Of a stretch of DNA of 64,000 nucleotides, positions 47,701 through 58,223 are shown piece after piece. Numbering within the stretch: the stretch's first letter is position 1; every line of letters starts with the position of its first letter. Under the pieces are notes generated by a model that did no database searches, had not been told where the DNA came from, and worked only from the letters and a program-made list of their open reading frames with translations. The translations under genes were made by a program, and so were the position numbers. This stretch comes from CAWDCV01 sp963728125 (GTDB taxonomy: Bacteria; Actinomycetota; Actinomycetes; CAWDCV01). The stretch lies in NCBI GenBank assembly GCA_963728125.1, contig CAVSIZ010000011.1:204411-268410 (forward strand), given 5' to 3'.

Positions 47701-49080
47701 TCACTCCTCCGTCGCTATGAAGACGTTCTTGGTCTCGGTGAAGGCGTCCAGCGCGTCCGGACCGAGCTCACGACCCAGGCCGGACTGCTTCATGCCGCCG
47801 AACGGCGTCCCGTAGCGGACGGAGGAGTGCGAGTTGACCGAGAGGTTGCCGCTCTCCACGGCGCGAGCCACCCGCAACGCCCGGCCGACGTCTCGCGTCC
47901 AGATCGATCCGGACAAGCCGTAGTCGCTGTCATTGGCGAGCTGGATCGCCTCGGCCTCGTCGGCAAAGGGGACGACGGCGACGACGGGTCCGAAGATCTC
48001 CTCGCGCCACGCCGGGGACGCCCGGTCGACCGGGGCAAGCACCGTCGGCGCAAACCAGTAGCCGGCCCCCTCCGGACAGCTCCCGCGGAACGCGACCGGC
48101 GCGTCTGGCGGCACGTAGGACGCCACGAGGTCGCGGTGACCGGCCGAGATGAGTGGACCCATCTCGGTTCGGGGGTCGGCAGGGTCACCAACCTCCAGCC
48201 GCTGGACCGCCGGCTCCAGGAGGCCCAGGAACCGGTCGAAGACGCTGCGCTGAACGAGAATCCGCGACCGTGCGCAGCAGTCCTGTCCGGCGTTGTCGAA
48301 GACGGCGTACGGCGCAGTGGCGGCGGCCTGCTCGATGTCGGCGTCGGCGAAGACGATGTTGGCGCTCTTGCCGCCGAGCTCCAGGGTCACCCGCTTGACC
48401 TGCTCCGCGCAGCCGGCCATGACGCGCTTGCCGACCTCGGCCGATCCGGTGAACACGATCTTGCGCACGTCAGGATGGGTGACGAACCGCTCGCCGACCA
48501 CGGATCCTTTGCCGGGAAGTACCTGAAAGACCCCCTCCGGGATGCCGGCATCCAACGCCAGCTCGGCCAGCCGCAGCGCGGACAACGGCGTCAGCTCGGC
48601 GGGCTTGAGCACGACGGGGTTTCCCGCGGCGAGCGCCGGCGCGAAGCCCCAGGCGGCGATCGGCATCGGGAAGTTCCACGGCACGATCACCCCGACCACC
48701 CCGAGGGGCTCCCGGAACGTAACGTCGACCCCGCCGGGGACGGGAATCTGCCGTCCGAACAATCGCTCGGGAGCGGCCGCGTAGTAGGTCAGGACGTCGC
48801 GGACGTTTCCCGCCTCCCACCGGGCGTTGCCGATGGTGTGCCCGGCGTTGAGGACGTCGAGCTCGGCGAGGTGCTCGAGATCTGCGTCCACGGCATCGGC
48901 GAACTGGCGCAACAGCCGGCCGCGGTCCGCGGGGGCCACCGAACGCCATGCATCCCGCGCTGCCTCGGCGCGCGCGATCGCCACGTCGGTTTCGGCCGCT
49001 GATGTCAGCTGCACGGTCCGGACAACTCGTTCCGTTGCTGGGTTGACGACGTCGACCGTGGCTGCCGTACCGTTGCTCAT
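47701..49080 (-). CDS. Aldehyde dehydrogenase (gamma-glutamyl-aminoaldehyde type)
   Basis: 459 residues. NAD-dependent ALDH: VIVPWNFPMPIAAWGFAPALAAGNPVV (shown in part as VIVPWNFPMP), VFTGSAEVGKRVM, the Glu in TLELGGKSANIVF, and the catalytic Cys in FDNAGQDCCARSR. EIFGPVVAVVPFADEAEAI and YGTPFGGMKQSGLGRELG complete the fold. Together with the GlnA-like ligase and the gamma-glutamyl hydrolase it should oxidise a gamma-glutamyl-aminoaldehyde to the acid. Overlaps the hydrolase stop by 4 bp. Confidence 0.9.
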   Translation of the reverse strand: MSNGTAATVDVVNPATERVVRTVQLTSAAETDVAIARAEAARDAWRSVAPADRGRLLRQFADAVDADLEHLAELDVLNAGHTIGNARWEAGNVRDVLTYYAAAPERLFGRQIPVPGGVDVTFREPLGVVGVIVPWNFPMPIAAWGFAPALAAGNPVVLKPAELTPLSALRLAELALDAGIPEGVFQVLPGKGSVVGERFVTHPDVRKIVFTGSAEVGKRVMAGCAEQVKRVTLELGGKSANIVFADADIEQAAATAPYAVFDNAGQDCCARSRILVQRSVFDRFLGLLEPAVQRLEVGDPADPRTEMGPLISAGHRDLVASYVPPDAPVAFRGSCPEGAGYWFAPTVLAPVDRASPAWREEIFGPVVAVVPFADEAEAIQLANDSDYGLSGSIWTRDVGRALRVARAVESGNLSVNSHSSVRYGTPFGGMKQSGLGRELGPDALDAFTETKNVFIATEE

Positions 49081-49829
49081 CGCACTGCCACCACGTCCGG
49101 GTGGGCTGGTGCCCCCTCCCTAGCCGCCGAGACGAACGCGTCGAACAGGGCAGGGACGGTGACGTCTTCCTCGGGATGCCATTGCACGCCGACGACGAAA
49201 CGACGCCCGCGCATCTCGACTGCTTCGACCGTCCCGTCGTCGGCCCATCCCACGGCATCCAGCTCAGCCGCCACCCTGGCGAGCGCCTGGTGGTGATGGC
49301 AGCGCGCGGTGACGTTCGGGCCAAGCGTTCGCGCCAGCCGGCTTCCGGTACGGAGGTGGACGCGGGTCGAGCCGAACACTCCAGGCCCCGGACGGTGCGC
49401 GTCGTGGCGGACTGCGTCGGGTACGTGCTGGAGCAGCGAGCCGCCCAGAGCCACGTTCAGCAATTGCACACCGCGGCACACCCCAAGCACGGGCAGGTCG
49501 GCGTCCAGTGCCCGGTGCAGCAGCCCCAGTTCCCAGTCGTCCCGCCAGGGGCGGGTGTTCCAGGTTTCCGCGTGCGGCTGCTCGCCATAGCGGGACGGGT
49601 CGATGTCGGCGCCGCCGGAGAACACCAGCCCGTCCAACCACGTCCCCGGGTCGTCGTCGCCGTCCTTGACGGGAGGCAGCAAGACAGGCGTCGCTCCGGC
49701 GGCGGCGATCGCCTCCACGTACGTCATCGGCAGCAGCGCGAACTGGGTGTCCCAGGCGAAGCACTGTGCCCGTTCCAGGTACGTGGTCAAGCCGATGCGT
49801 GGCCGCGCGCTAGAGCCGCTCGAAGCCAC
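49077..49829 (-). CDS. Gamma-glutamyl hydrolase, peptidase C26 (PuuD-like)
   Basis: 250 residues from GTG 49829, overlapping the ligase gene by 20 bp. Class I glutamine amidotransferase fold: RIGLTTYLERAQCFAWDTQF, FSGGADIDPSRYGEQPH, nucleophile Cys in VLGVCRGVQLLNVALGG, and His-Glu in VVGVQWHPEEDV. Releases the amine-derived acid from its gamma-glutamyl conjugate, the last step of the gamma-glutamylation route. It matches PuuD of putrescine breakdown and its actinobacterial relatives. Confidence 0.88.
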   Translation of the reverse strand: MASSGSSARPRIGLTTYLERAQCFAWDTQFALLPMTYVEAIAAAGATPVLLPPVKDGDDDPGTWLDGLVFSGGADIDPSRYGEQPHAETWNTRPWRDDWELGLLHRALDADLPVLGVCRGVQLLNVALGGSLLQHVPDAVRHDAHRPGPGVFGSTRVHLRTGSRLARTLGPNVTARCHHHQALARVAAELDAVGWADDGTVEAVEMRGRRFVVGVQWHPEEDVTVPALFDAFVSAAREGAPAHPDVVAVR

Positions 49830-51180
49830 GGAATCTCTCCCAGTCGGTGACGGCGGCGTCGAAAGCTGCCAGCTCGACGCGGGCGGCATTGAGGTAGTGC
49901 TCGACAACATCGGCGCCGAACGCCTCGACCGCCAGCTTGCTCTCGGCGAAGCACTGCGCAGCGTCGCGCAGTGTGGAAGGCACCCGGGGCTTGTCGGAGG
50001 CGTAGGCGTTGCCCGGAAAGGCCGGTTCGAGCGCAAGCTCGCGCTCGATGCCGTCCAGCCCGGAGGCAACCAGGGCGGCGACGGCGAGATAGGGGTTGAC
50101 GTCTCCGCCAGGCACCCGGTTCTCCATCCGCAGTGACTGCCCGTGGCCGACGACCCGGAGCGCGCAGGTGCGGTTGTCGCGGCCCCACGCGATCGCGGTC
50201 GGGGCGAAGCTCCCGGTAACGAAACGCTTGTAGGAGTTGATGTTGGGCGCATAGAGGTAGGTCAGCTCGCCCATGCTCGCGAGCACTCCGGCGAGGAAGT
50301 GCTCCATCAACGCAGACATGCCAAAGCTGCTGGAGCCGTCGCCGGCGAATACAGCATCGCCGTCGATCGAGCGCAGCGAGATATGGATGTGGCAGGAGTT
50401 GCCCTCCCGCTCGTCGTACTTCGACATGAACGAGAGGCTCATGCCCTCCTGGGCGGCGATCTCCTTCGCGCCAGTCTTGTAGATGCTGTGGTTGTCGCAG
50501 GTGGTCAGCGCCTCGGTGTAGCGGAACGCGATCTCGTGCTGTCCGAAGTTGCACTCCCCCTTGGCCGACTCGACGTACATCCCCGCGCCGCCCATCTCGT
50601 TGCGGATTCGGCGCAGTAGGGGCTCGATCCGGCCGGTCCCGATCAGGGAGTAGTCCACGTTGTACTGGTTCGCGGGGTCGAGCCCGCGGTACGCCTTGCG
50701 CCAGGCGTCCTCGTAGGTGTCCTTGAAGACGATGAACTCGAGCTCCGTGCCGACGTAGGCAGCAAGCCCGCGCTCGGCCAGCCGGGCGAGCTGCCTGCGC
50801 AGGACTTGTCGCGGTGACGCCACGACCGGTGTGCCGTCCTCCCACTGCACGTCGCACAGCACCAGCGCGGTTCCTTCGTGCCACGGCACGCGGCGTAGCG
50901 TCGGGAGGTCTGGTTGGAGCACGACGTCGCCGTACCCGAGATCCCACGACGACATGGCGTAGCCGTCGACGGTGTTCATGTCGACGTCGACGGCGAGCAG
51001 GTAGTTGCACCCCTCGGTCGCGTTCGACGCGACCTCCTCGAGGAAGTACCTGGCGCCGCAGCGCTTGCCCTGCAGCCGGCCCTGCATGTCGGAAAAGGCG
51101 ACCAGCACCGTGTCGATCTGTCCGGCCTCGACCTTGGCGGTCAGGTCATCGATCGACAGCAGCCCCTCGGATGCACCCAC
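49810..51180 (-). CDS. Glutamine synthetase-like gamma-glutamyl-amine ligase (GlnA4/PuuA-like)
   Basis: 456 residues from GTG 51180 with AGGAGGTG seven bases upstream. GS catalytic fold: AFSDMQGRLQGKRC, YVGTELEFIVFKD (metal Glu), ESAKGECNFGQHEIAFRY, NSCHIHISL, YLYAPNINSYKRF, WGRDNRTCALRVV, RMENRVPGGDVNPYLAVAAL. Characters such as GYAMSSWDLGYGDVVLQPD differ from true GlnA and match gamma-glutamylpolyamine and gamma-glutamylethanolamide synthetases (as in Streptomyces GlnA3/GlnA4). With an ethanolamine-type permease nearby, ethanolamine is the likeliest amine. First gene of the operon. Confidence 0.9.
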   Translation of the reverse strand: MGASEGLLSIDDLTAKVEAGQIDTVLVAFSDMQGRLQGKRCGARYFLEEVASNATEGCNYLLAVDVDMNTVDGYAMSSWDLGYGDVVLQPDLPTLRRVPWHEGTALVLCDVQWEDGTPVVASPRQVLRRQLARLAERGLAAYVGTELEFIVFKDTYEDAWRKAYRGLDPANQYNVDYSLIGTGRIEPLLRRIRNEMGGAGMYVESAKGECNFGQHEIAFRYTEALTTCDNHSIYKTGAKEIAAQEGMSLSFMSKYDEREGNSCHIHISLRSIDGDAVFAGDGSSSFGMSALMEHFLAGVLASMGELTYLYAPNINSYKRFVTGSFAPTAIAWGRDNRTCALRVVGHGQSLRMENRVPGGDVNPYLAVAALVASGLDGIERELALEPAFPGNAYASDKPRVPSTLRDAAQCFAESKLAVEAFGADVVEHYLNAARVELAAFDAAVTDWERFRGFERL

Positions 51181-51215
51181 GGTGACACCTCCTGGGGCAT
51201 CGTACGAGCAGCCGA

Positions 51216-54183
51216 CTACAGCAGCGTGACCTCGATGAAGTTCAGCTTGTTGTTGACGGCGCCGCTCCCGTTGGACACCGTCAGCCGGCCGTCGGTCACT
51301 GACACGGTCACGGTGCCCTCGATCCAGCGCTGAGCCGACGTCGGGGTCCCGTTGACGACGGTCACGCCCTCAGCGTTCAGGCGGAAGGTGCCGTCGAAAT
51401 TGCTCGGGTCGCCCGACACTGCCCGGACGCGGTAGGTCCCGTTCGGCACCGCGAGCTCCCAGGAGGCGTTCGGGTTCTGCGGCTTCTGTAGAGTGCGTCA
51501 GGGTGTCGTACCGCTGGTCTGGCGAGTTGGCGGCGTTGCGATCGCGGGTCTGCGCCGAGTTGTCGGCGTTCCATCCGAACGACAGGCCGCCGCGGGACCC
51601 GAACACCGGCCCGGTGTCCGCGACGTACCCGGGAGGTATCGGAACATCTGCCGGCTGGAAGTTGACCGCGTAGGACGGGAACAGCCGCTCGGCCGGCACG
51701 ACCTCCGCGGGCTGCGACGCGCTCGACCACCGCAGCTGAGCGAGCGCTCCACCGCCGTTCTCGTAGTGCTCCATGACGATGGCGTACCTGACCCCGGCGG
51801 ACAACGCGATCGTGCCGCTGTGCGTCGTGGGCGCGTGGTCGTTCCACTGGTCCACGAGCAGCACGCCATTGACCCACAGCCTCACCCCGTCGTCGGACGT
51901 GGTGGAGAAGGTGTAGGTCTGCGAGTACCGCGGCGACACTTGCCCCGACCATCGCACCGAGAACGTGTCGGCGCCGATGCCGGCGACCGGAGCACCGGTT
52001 CCCCAGTCGAAACCGATCGACGGATCGAGCCGGTCGACCCGCGTTCCGGTGAAGCCGAGACCGTCGAAGTACGCGCCCTGCAAGCCGCGCAATGAAAGGT
52101 TCGCGGTCAACGTCGCCGGGTTCTGCGGAGTGACATAGGTGTGCGTCGCCGCTCCACCGTCGGACCAGCCGTCGAAGCCGTACGTGCGTCCCGAACCGTC
52201 GGACTGGGCCGGCACGGTGACCTGCAGACCGAAGCCCGCCCACGACGTGAGTGTCGTCGGTCCAGTCACGGCTACCCCGTTGACCGTGACTCGCCGGCCA
52301 GCGGGCGACGTCGCGACGGTGACGTTGACCTTCTTGGGCTTGAAGTCCTGCACCACGGTGGTGCTGAGCCCAGCGGAGTCGGTGGCGGTGAGCTGGATCT
52401 GCAGGTCGCTGTTCGCTGCCGCCTGAAGGTCCTCAGGGTTGGGTCCGGTGATCGGGATGTTGTTCCCGGCCAGCGGCCCGAGGTACGGGTGGGTGTGCGT
52501 GTCGTGCCGGCGAATGACGGTCCAGCTGAGGGACGAGTCGGGCAGCGTGCCGTCCTGCGGGTCCGTCGCAGTACCGCGCAAGGTGTAGGACGCACCGACC
52601 GTGAACAACTCCGTCGGGCTGGGTGAGGTGATGGTGACGGTCGGCGCGGTGTTGCCCGAGCTGATCGTTACGGTGGCCGGAGCCGATGTTGCGCCAACGC
52701 TGTCCCGCACGCGCAAACTGGCGGTCCAACTGCCCGCGGGATAGGTGTGCTGGATCGTGGCCGTCGACGTCGTCGCGTCGGCACTTCCGTCGCCGAAGCT
52801 CCACAGGTAGGTGAGCGGGTTGCCGTCGGGGTCGCTGCTGCCCGAGCCGTTGAGGGTGGTGATCAGCGGGGCCGGGCCCGACGTGGGGTTGGCCGACAGT
52901 ACGGCCGTCGGTGGCCGGTTGACCGTCCCGGTGTAGGCGATGCGGCGGATCTCGCCGCCATTCGCGTAGCTGGTGTAGTACAGCGCCTGGCTGCCGGCGT
53001 ACGGACCGAACGCGAGGTGGACGGCGCTGCTCCCGCCCAGGCCGGTGACGAAGTCGGTGCGGACCCCACCGGGCGACAGCGCGAAGATCTTGCCGCAGAC
53101 GTAGTCGCTGAACAGGTACGCGCCGGTGTAGGCCGACGGCCAGATGCCGTTCGGCACGTACGCACCGCCGGTGATGGACGCGCAGCCGCTGCTGTGCCCG
53201 TAGTCGTGCACCGGGTCGGTGAACTGGGCGGGCTTGGCGCCGCCGCAGTTGGACTCCGAGCCGGTGTTGGCGCAGTGTCCCTCGCGCACGTTCCAGCCGT
53301 AGTCGGCGCCCTTGACGCCCTGGTCGATCTCCTCCCAGACGTTCTGACCGACGTCGTTGATGCGGAAGGACGTGGCGCTCGCATTCGGGTCGAACGCGAT
53401 CCGGAACGGGTTGCGCAGCCCGGTGGCGAAGATCTCCTGGCAGGTCGTCCCGACGGATGTGGGCGCGGTCTTGCAGGAAGCCGTGCCGGCCCCCACGAAG
53501 GGGTTGTCCGCCGGGATCCCACCGGAGCGGGTGATGCGCAGGATCTTGCCGTTGAGGATGTTCAGGTCGCGGGCGGCATCGTTGCTGCCTGCACACCCGC
53601 TGTCCCCCTTGTAGTCGCAGCCGCCGTCGCCGGTGCTGACGTAGAGGTGGCCGTCCTTGCCGACCTGCAGGTCCCCAGCGTTGTGGTTGCCGGCATTGGA
53701 GTAGATCCCGTCGAGCAGGATCGTCTCGCTGGCGGGATCGACCGTGTTGTCGTCGCGGATCACGAAGCGTGAGACCCGGTTGGTCGGCGCTCCAGCGGGG
53801 TTGGCCGACCCCGTCGGGCAGCTGGAGCTGGTGCCACGCGCGGTGTAGTAGACGTAGAACGCCTTGGACGCGGCGTCGGGGTCGGCAGCCACGCCCAGCA
53901 GCCCGCGCTCAGAGTTGCTGCAGATACGTCCGGACAGGTCGAGGGCGGGGGTCGGTAGCAAGGTGCCGCCGCTCACGACCCGCAACCGGCCGGGCTGGGT
54001 CGTGACGAGCATGCGCCCGTCGGGCAAGAACGCGAGCGCCGTGGGTTGCCCGACGCCGGCGACGAGGGTGTCGGTGAACTGCGCCGGCAGCACCGGGGCC
54101 GCTCCCGCCGACGTGGCGGTCCCGACAACCACAACCGAGACCAGCATGGTCAGCGCCAGGACGACACTGTGCACGCGCCGCAT
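51216..54183 (-). pseudogene. Secreted PQQ-type sugar dehydrogenase with PKD, PA14 and carbohydrate-binding modules (frameshifted near C-terminus)
   Basis: About 988 residues expected. Signal peptide (VVLALTMLVSVVVVGTATSAGA), GSDH-like six-blade propeller (about 35-395: FLPDGRMLVTTQPGRLRVV, AGNHNAGDLQVGKDGHLYVST, TGLRNPFRIAFDP), PKD domain (about 400-490, YLWSFGDGSADAT), Ig-like segment (ITSPSPTELFTVGASYTL), PA14 (about 690-820, TYTFSTTSDDGVRLWVNGV), then a malectin-like end. The last part (LQKPQNPNASWELAVPNGTY to NKLNFIEVTLL) is in another frame: one extra base near 51488-51495. Likely extracellular aldose or glucan oxidation. No gene partners nearby. Confidence 0.85.
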
Positions 54184-54326
54184 GTTCCACCTCGGCGACG
54201 AGGGGCTGGGGGCATCCGGTGTACGGGGAGTAATCGCCTCGTCGTGAAGCGTGACGCTATCGCGAGCTGTGCTCAGGTGAAACCCCGGCTGGTCGTCCGC
54301 GCCGTGCGCGGCACTCTTCGCGCACG

Positions 54327-54381
54327 GATTGGTTCCGATCTGCGCGGCATGCCGCGCGTGTCGCGTGCGAAGGAACCAATC
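54327..54381. repeat. 56-nt-class palindromic element, copy 3
   Basis: GATTGGTTCC (54327-54336) and GGAACCAATC (54372-54381) form perfect 10-bp arms; the loop holds CGCGGCATGCCGCG, itself palindromic. Same terminal TGGTTCC/GGAACCA as the copies at 187 and 13331. It stands in the 230-bp gap downstream of the Fpg/Nei gene and upstream of the sugar dehydrogenase gene; the gap has no gene. Confidence 0.7.
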
Positions 54382-54413
54382 GAGCAGGCGGCGCATCCAG
54401 CGCGCGGCAGCCT

Positions 54414-55274
54414 CTACTTGAGCAGTCGGGACAACCGGCGATCGGCGAGCGGTTGACCGCCGGTTTGACAGGTCGGGCAGTACTGCAGCGATGAGTCGGC
54501 GAAGGACACCTCGCGCACGGTGTCGCCGCAGACCGGGCACGGCTGGCCGGTCCTGGCGTGGACCCGCAGCCCGACCTTCTTCTCCTTCTTGAGGTCACCG
54601 GCAGCGAGCCCGCGAGAGCGCTCGACGGCATCGCGCAGCGTGGTCTGCATGGCGTCGTACAGCCGGTCGATCTCGTCCTCGGTCAGCTTGCTCGAGTTCT
54701 TGAACGGGGACATCCGCGCGGCGTGCAGGATCTCATCGGAGTACGCGTTGCCGATCCCCGCGATCACCGACTGGTCGCGCAGCAGGCCCTTGATCTGCTG
54801 CCGCGAGCCGTGCGCCAAGGCCGCGAACGCGTCGCGGTCGAAGGCGGGATCGAGCGGATCCGGCCCGAGTCGGGCGATGCCCTCGACCTCGAGCGGGTCC
54901 TTGACGACGTAGACCGCAAGCCGCTTCTTCGTCCCCTGCTCGGTCAGGTCGAAGCCGCTGTCGTCGTCCAGCCGAACCCGTAGCGCAAGCGGCGCCTTCC
55001 CGGGCTTCGCCGGCCCCGCAGGCAGCGTGTCCCGCCACTGCAGCCAGCCGGCGCGGGCGAGATGGGTGACCAGGTGCAGCCCGGACACGTCGAGGTCGAG
55101 GAACTTGCCGCGTCGCGTGACCGCATCGATCGTCAAGCCGCCGAGCGATGTGACGGGCGGGTCGTACGTCTTCAGCACGCTGATCGCCGCGACCTCGACG
55201 CCCGCGACGACGTGGCCGACAGCCTTCTCGGTGAGGAAGTCGGCAAGCGCCTGCACCTCAGGAAGTTCCGGCAC
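54414..55274 (-). CDS. Fpg/Nei-family DNA glycosylase/AP lyase
   Basis: 286 residues from GTG 55274. The start PELPEVQALADFLTEKAVG gives catalytic Pro2 and Glu3 after Met removal. IKGLLRDQSVIAGIGNAYSDEIL is the H2TH region, and a C-terminal zinc finger (CPVCGDTVREVSFADSSLQYCPTC, seen as CPVCG and CPTC) completes it. It removes oxidised bases and cleaves the abasic site. The sequence is of the MutM2/Nei-like actinobacterial group rather than canonical MutM. Alone, divergent from the spermidine-synthase-like gene. Confidence 0.92.
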   Translation of the reverse strand: MPELPEVQALADFLTEKAVGHVVAGVEVAAISVLKTYDPPVTSLGGLTIDAVTRRGKFLDLDVSGLHLVTHLARAGWLQWRDTLPAGPAKPGKAPLALRVRLDDDSGFDLTEQGTKKRLAVYVVKDPLEVEGIARLGPDPLDPAFDRDAFAALAHGSRQQIKGLLRDQSVIAGIGNAYSDEILHAARMSPFKNSSKLTEDEIDRLYDAMQTTLRDAVERSRGLAAGDLKKEKKVGLRVHARTGQPCPVCGDTVREVSFADSSLQYCPTCQTGGQPLADRRLSRLLK

Positions 55275-55336
55275 GGCGCCCAGTGTGCCTCGTCGGTAGC
55301 GGCGCCGGGCTCGGAAAGTGTGGTTAGCCTGCGTTC

Positions 55337-57434
55337 GTGCCGGCACCCGTCAGCGAACGCTCCAGGTCGCCGGTCCACCGTCACGAACAGTGGGACTCTC
55401 CGCTGCCCGTGACATTGCGGCTGCTGCTCGCCAGCGCGCTGATGCTGTTCCTCGAGCTCGCGCTCATCCGCTGGTCCGGATCGAACATCGTCCATCTGAG
55501 CTACTTCTCGAACTTCGTGCTCCTGGGCTCATTCCTCGGCATTGGCGTGGGATTTCTCCGCGCCGGGACGAGAACGCGATGGCTGCCCTGGTACTCCCCC
55601 ATCACGCTGAGCCTGTTCGTGGCGCTGGTACTGGTCTTCCCGGTGACAGTCGATCGCGGCGGCGACGACGTCATCTACTTCACCAGTCTGACCACGACCG
55701 GGCCACCGGCCTGGCTGATCTTGCCCATCGTGTTCTGTGCGGCGGCAGTCATCACGGCTGGGCCGGCGGAGCTGACGGGTCGGTGCTTCCTCGAGCTACC
55801 GCGGCTGACTGCCTACCGGTACGACCTCGTGGGCAGCCTCATCGGAATCGTCGCCTTCACCGCGCTGTCCTTCGCACAGGCGCCACCGGTCTGGTGGGGT
55901 GCCCTGTCCGCGGCGATGTTCCTCCTGCTCCTGGTTCCCGGCAGGCGCGGACGCCGGTTGATCGCCCCCGGCCTGCTCATGGCAGTGCCCCTGGGCGTCA
56001 TGGTCGCCCTGCTATACGCCGAATCGACTACGGACGGCGTGCGCTGGTCGCCGTACTACAAGATTGGCACGGAGGTCTTCGAGTTCGACGGCGAGCCGAT
56101 CCTGTCCATTACCGCCAACGGCGTGCCCCATCAGATCGCCGCCGCCGCCGAGGATCGGGTGCGTTGGGAGCCGCAGTACGAGCTCCCCTATCAGCGGTCC
56201 GGACTCAGCTCGCCCAGAGACGTACTGATCATCGGTGCGGGGAACGGCGGGGATGTGGCGATCGCGCTCGACAACGGCGCGCAGCACGTCGACGCAGTCG
56301 AGATCGATCCCGTGCTGCTCCAACTCGGCCGTGATCTGCACCCGGATCAGCCGTACGAGCGATCCGCGCGTGACCACCCATACCGACGACGGGCGGGCCT
56401 TCCTTTCCGGAAACCTTTCCGGAAACACGGACAAGCGCTACGACCTGATCCTGTTCGCGCTGCCCGACTCGCTCACCCTCGTCCAGGGCGCCAGCTCACT
56501 GCGGTTGGAGAGCTACCTGTTCACCGCGGAGGCGTTCCAAAGCGCTCGTGATCACCTGAAGCCAGGTGGGTCGTTCGCGCTCTACAACTACTACCGGGAG
56601 CCCTGGCTCATCGATCGGCTCGCGCTCACCGCTGAGGAGACGTTCGGCCACCGTCCCTGCGTCGACTTGTCCGGGGACGAATTGCAACAGGCAGTGATCA
56701 CGGTCGGGCTCGCCGAGGCCGATCAACGGTGCGCAACCCAATGGGCCGGACCCACCGCCGAAACGCCTGATCCGTCGACCGATAACCGACCGTTCCTGTA
56801 CGTCTTCGGCAGGGCGATCCCCTCGCTCTACCTGTGGTCGATCGCCCTGATCGTGGCGGTCAGCGTTCTCGCGGTCGGCGTGTTCGGCGGCGGGTCGTAC
56901 CGCCGGATGCGTCCGTACGCCGACCTGTTCCTGCTCGGGGTGGGCTTTCTCCTGCTGAACACCAAGAGCATTACCGGATTTGCTCTGCTGTTCGGGACCA
57001 CGTGGGTAGTCAACGCGATCGTGTTCGCAGGCGTCCTGCTCGTGGTCCTCGCCGCGGTTGAGGTGACCCGACGATTCCGCACGCCGCCGATACGGACCAT
57101 GTACGTCGTCCTCTTCGCGGGGCTGCTGCTCGCCTGGCTCGTGCCAAGTAGCTGGCTGCTCGCGATGCCAGTACCGCTGCGCGCTGTGTGCGCCGTCACG
57201 ATCGCTTTCCTTCCGATCTTCGCGGCGAACGTCGTGTTCGCGAAGCGGTTCGCCGACACCAAGGACGCGACGGCCGCCTTCGGGGCGAACCTGCTCGGGG
57301 CGATGGTCGGTGGGTGCCTGGAGTACCTCGGTTTGATCGTCGGCTTCTCCGGCCTGTTGGTCGTCGCGGCTCTCGTCTACGCCGCGGCCCTCGCACTCTT
57401 GCCCCGCTCTGAGCGGGCCCCAGTCGCTGGGTGA
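55337..57434 (+). pseudogene. Membrane-embedded spermidine synthase-like protein (frameshifted)
   Basis: About 699 residues expected from GTG 55337. N-terminal membrane segments (ALMLFLELALIRWSGSNIVHLSYFSNFVLLG), then a spermidine-synthase-like Rossmann domain: VLIIGAGNGGDVAIALDNGAQHVDAVEID in one frame, DPRVTTHTDDGRAFLSG and YDLILFALPDSLTL in another. The switch is around 56357-56361 (one extra base; span is 1 above a multiple of 3). C-terminal membrane segments follow (YADLFLLGVGFLLLNTKSIT). Resembles the 'spermine/spermidine synthase' membrane proteins of actinobacteria; polyamine synthesis is not proven. Confidence 0.75.
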
Positions 57435-57502
57435 CGCTTGCACTCACTGCGACACCGGCGTGATAGGAATGCGGGTGTTGTAGCCATCGAGAGGAGTGCG
57501 TT

Positions 57503-57862
57503 GTGGCGAACAGCGATGCCGTACGTGCCTGGGTCGAGCGTTACATCGCGGCGTGGCGCAGCAACGATGAGGCGGAGATCGCCGCGTTGTTCACTCCGGA
57601 TGCGGTGTATCTCACCGGGCCATTCGACACGCCGCGGCACGGTCGGGACGCCATTGCCAGCGGCTGGTTGGAGGACCGTGACGAACCGGGCGATTGGTCC
57701 TTCACCTATGAGGTTGTCGCAACCGATCCGATCGGCGTCGTGGAGGGCCGAACGACGTACTCCGACGGCACGTACGCCAACATCTGGCTCATCGATCTGG
57801 ACGAGACAGGAAGCGTGGCGCGCGCGTTCACCGAGTACTACATGCTTGGTGGCTCCGGCTGA
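57503..57862 (+). CDS. SnoaL/NTF2-like fold protein
   Basis: 119 residues from GTG 57503 with GAGAGGAG seven to ten bases upstream. AWVERYIAAWRSNDEAEIAALFTPDAVYLTGPFDTPRHGRDAI (seen as AWRSNDEAEIAALFTPDAVY) is the usual SnoaL-like cone fold. Ends ARAFTEYYMLGGSG. Small isomerase, dehydratase or ketosteroid-isomerase-like; substrate unknown. 69 bp after the synthase-like gene on the same strand. Confidence 0.8.
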   Translation: MANSDAVRAWVERYIAAWRSNDEAEIAALFTPDAVYLTGPFDTPRHGRDAIASGWLEDRDEPGDWSFTYEVVATDPIGVVEGRTTYSDGTYANIWLIDLDETGSVARAFTEYYMLGGSG

Positions 57863-57905
57863 CCCTGACGTGGCACGGCACCCGACAGTGCGGTAGGCAG
57901 GACGG

Positions 57906-58223
57906 GTGAAGTTCGACGCGCTGATGCGCTACCGGATCATGGCGTACATCACCGGTGTGCTGCTGCTCGTTCTGGTAGCGGCCATGTTGGTGAAGTACGT
58001 CGGATCGGGCAACGGCCGCTACGTCGACATCGTCGCACCGATGCACGGGTGGGTATACGCGGTCTACGTCGTCGCGACCTTCGACCTCGCCGTACGAGCA
58101 CGGTGGGGCTGGCTCAAGGCGGTCCTGGTGCTCCTCGCAGGAACTGTTCCGTTCGCGTCGTTCGTCGCCGAGCGGCGGGTGGTCAGGGACGAGCAGCGTC
58201 GGACTCTCCAGCAGGCTCAATAG
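57906..58223 (+). CDS. DUF3817 small membrane protein
   Basis: 105 residues. Three hydrophobic segments (MAYITGVLLLVLVAAMLVKYVG, MHGWVYAVYVVATFDLAVRA, LKAVLVLLAGTVPFASFVAERRV) with HG and ERRV motifs are the DUF3817 pattern. Function unknown; common as an integral membrane protein in actinobacteria. Start GTG 57906. The 3' end overlaps the convergent small gene by 41 bp. Confidence 0.85.
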   Translation: MKFDALMRYRIMAYITGVLLLVLVAAMLVKYVGSGNGRYVDIVAPMHGWVYAVYVVATFDLAVRARWGWLKAVLVLLAGTVPFASFVAERRVVRDEQRRTLQQAQ

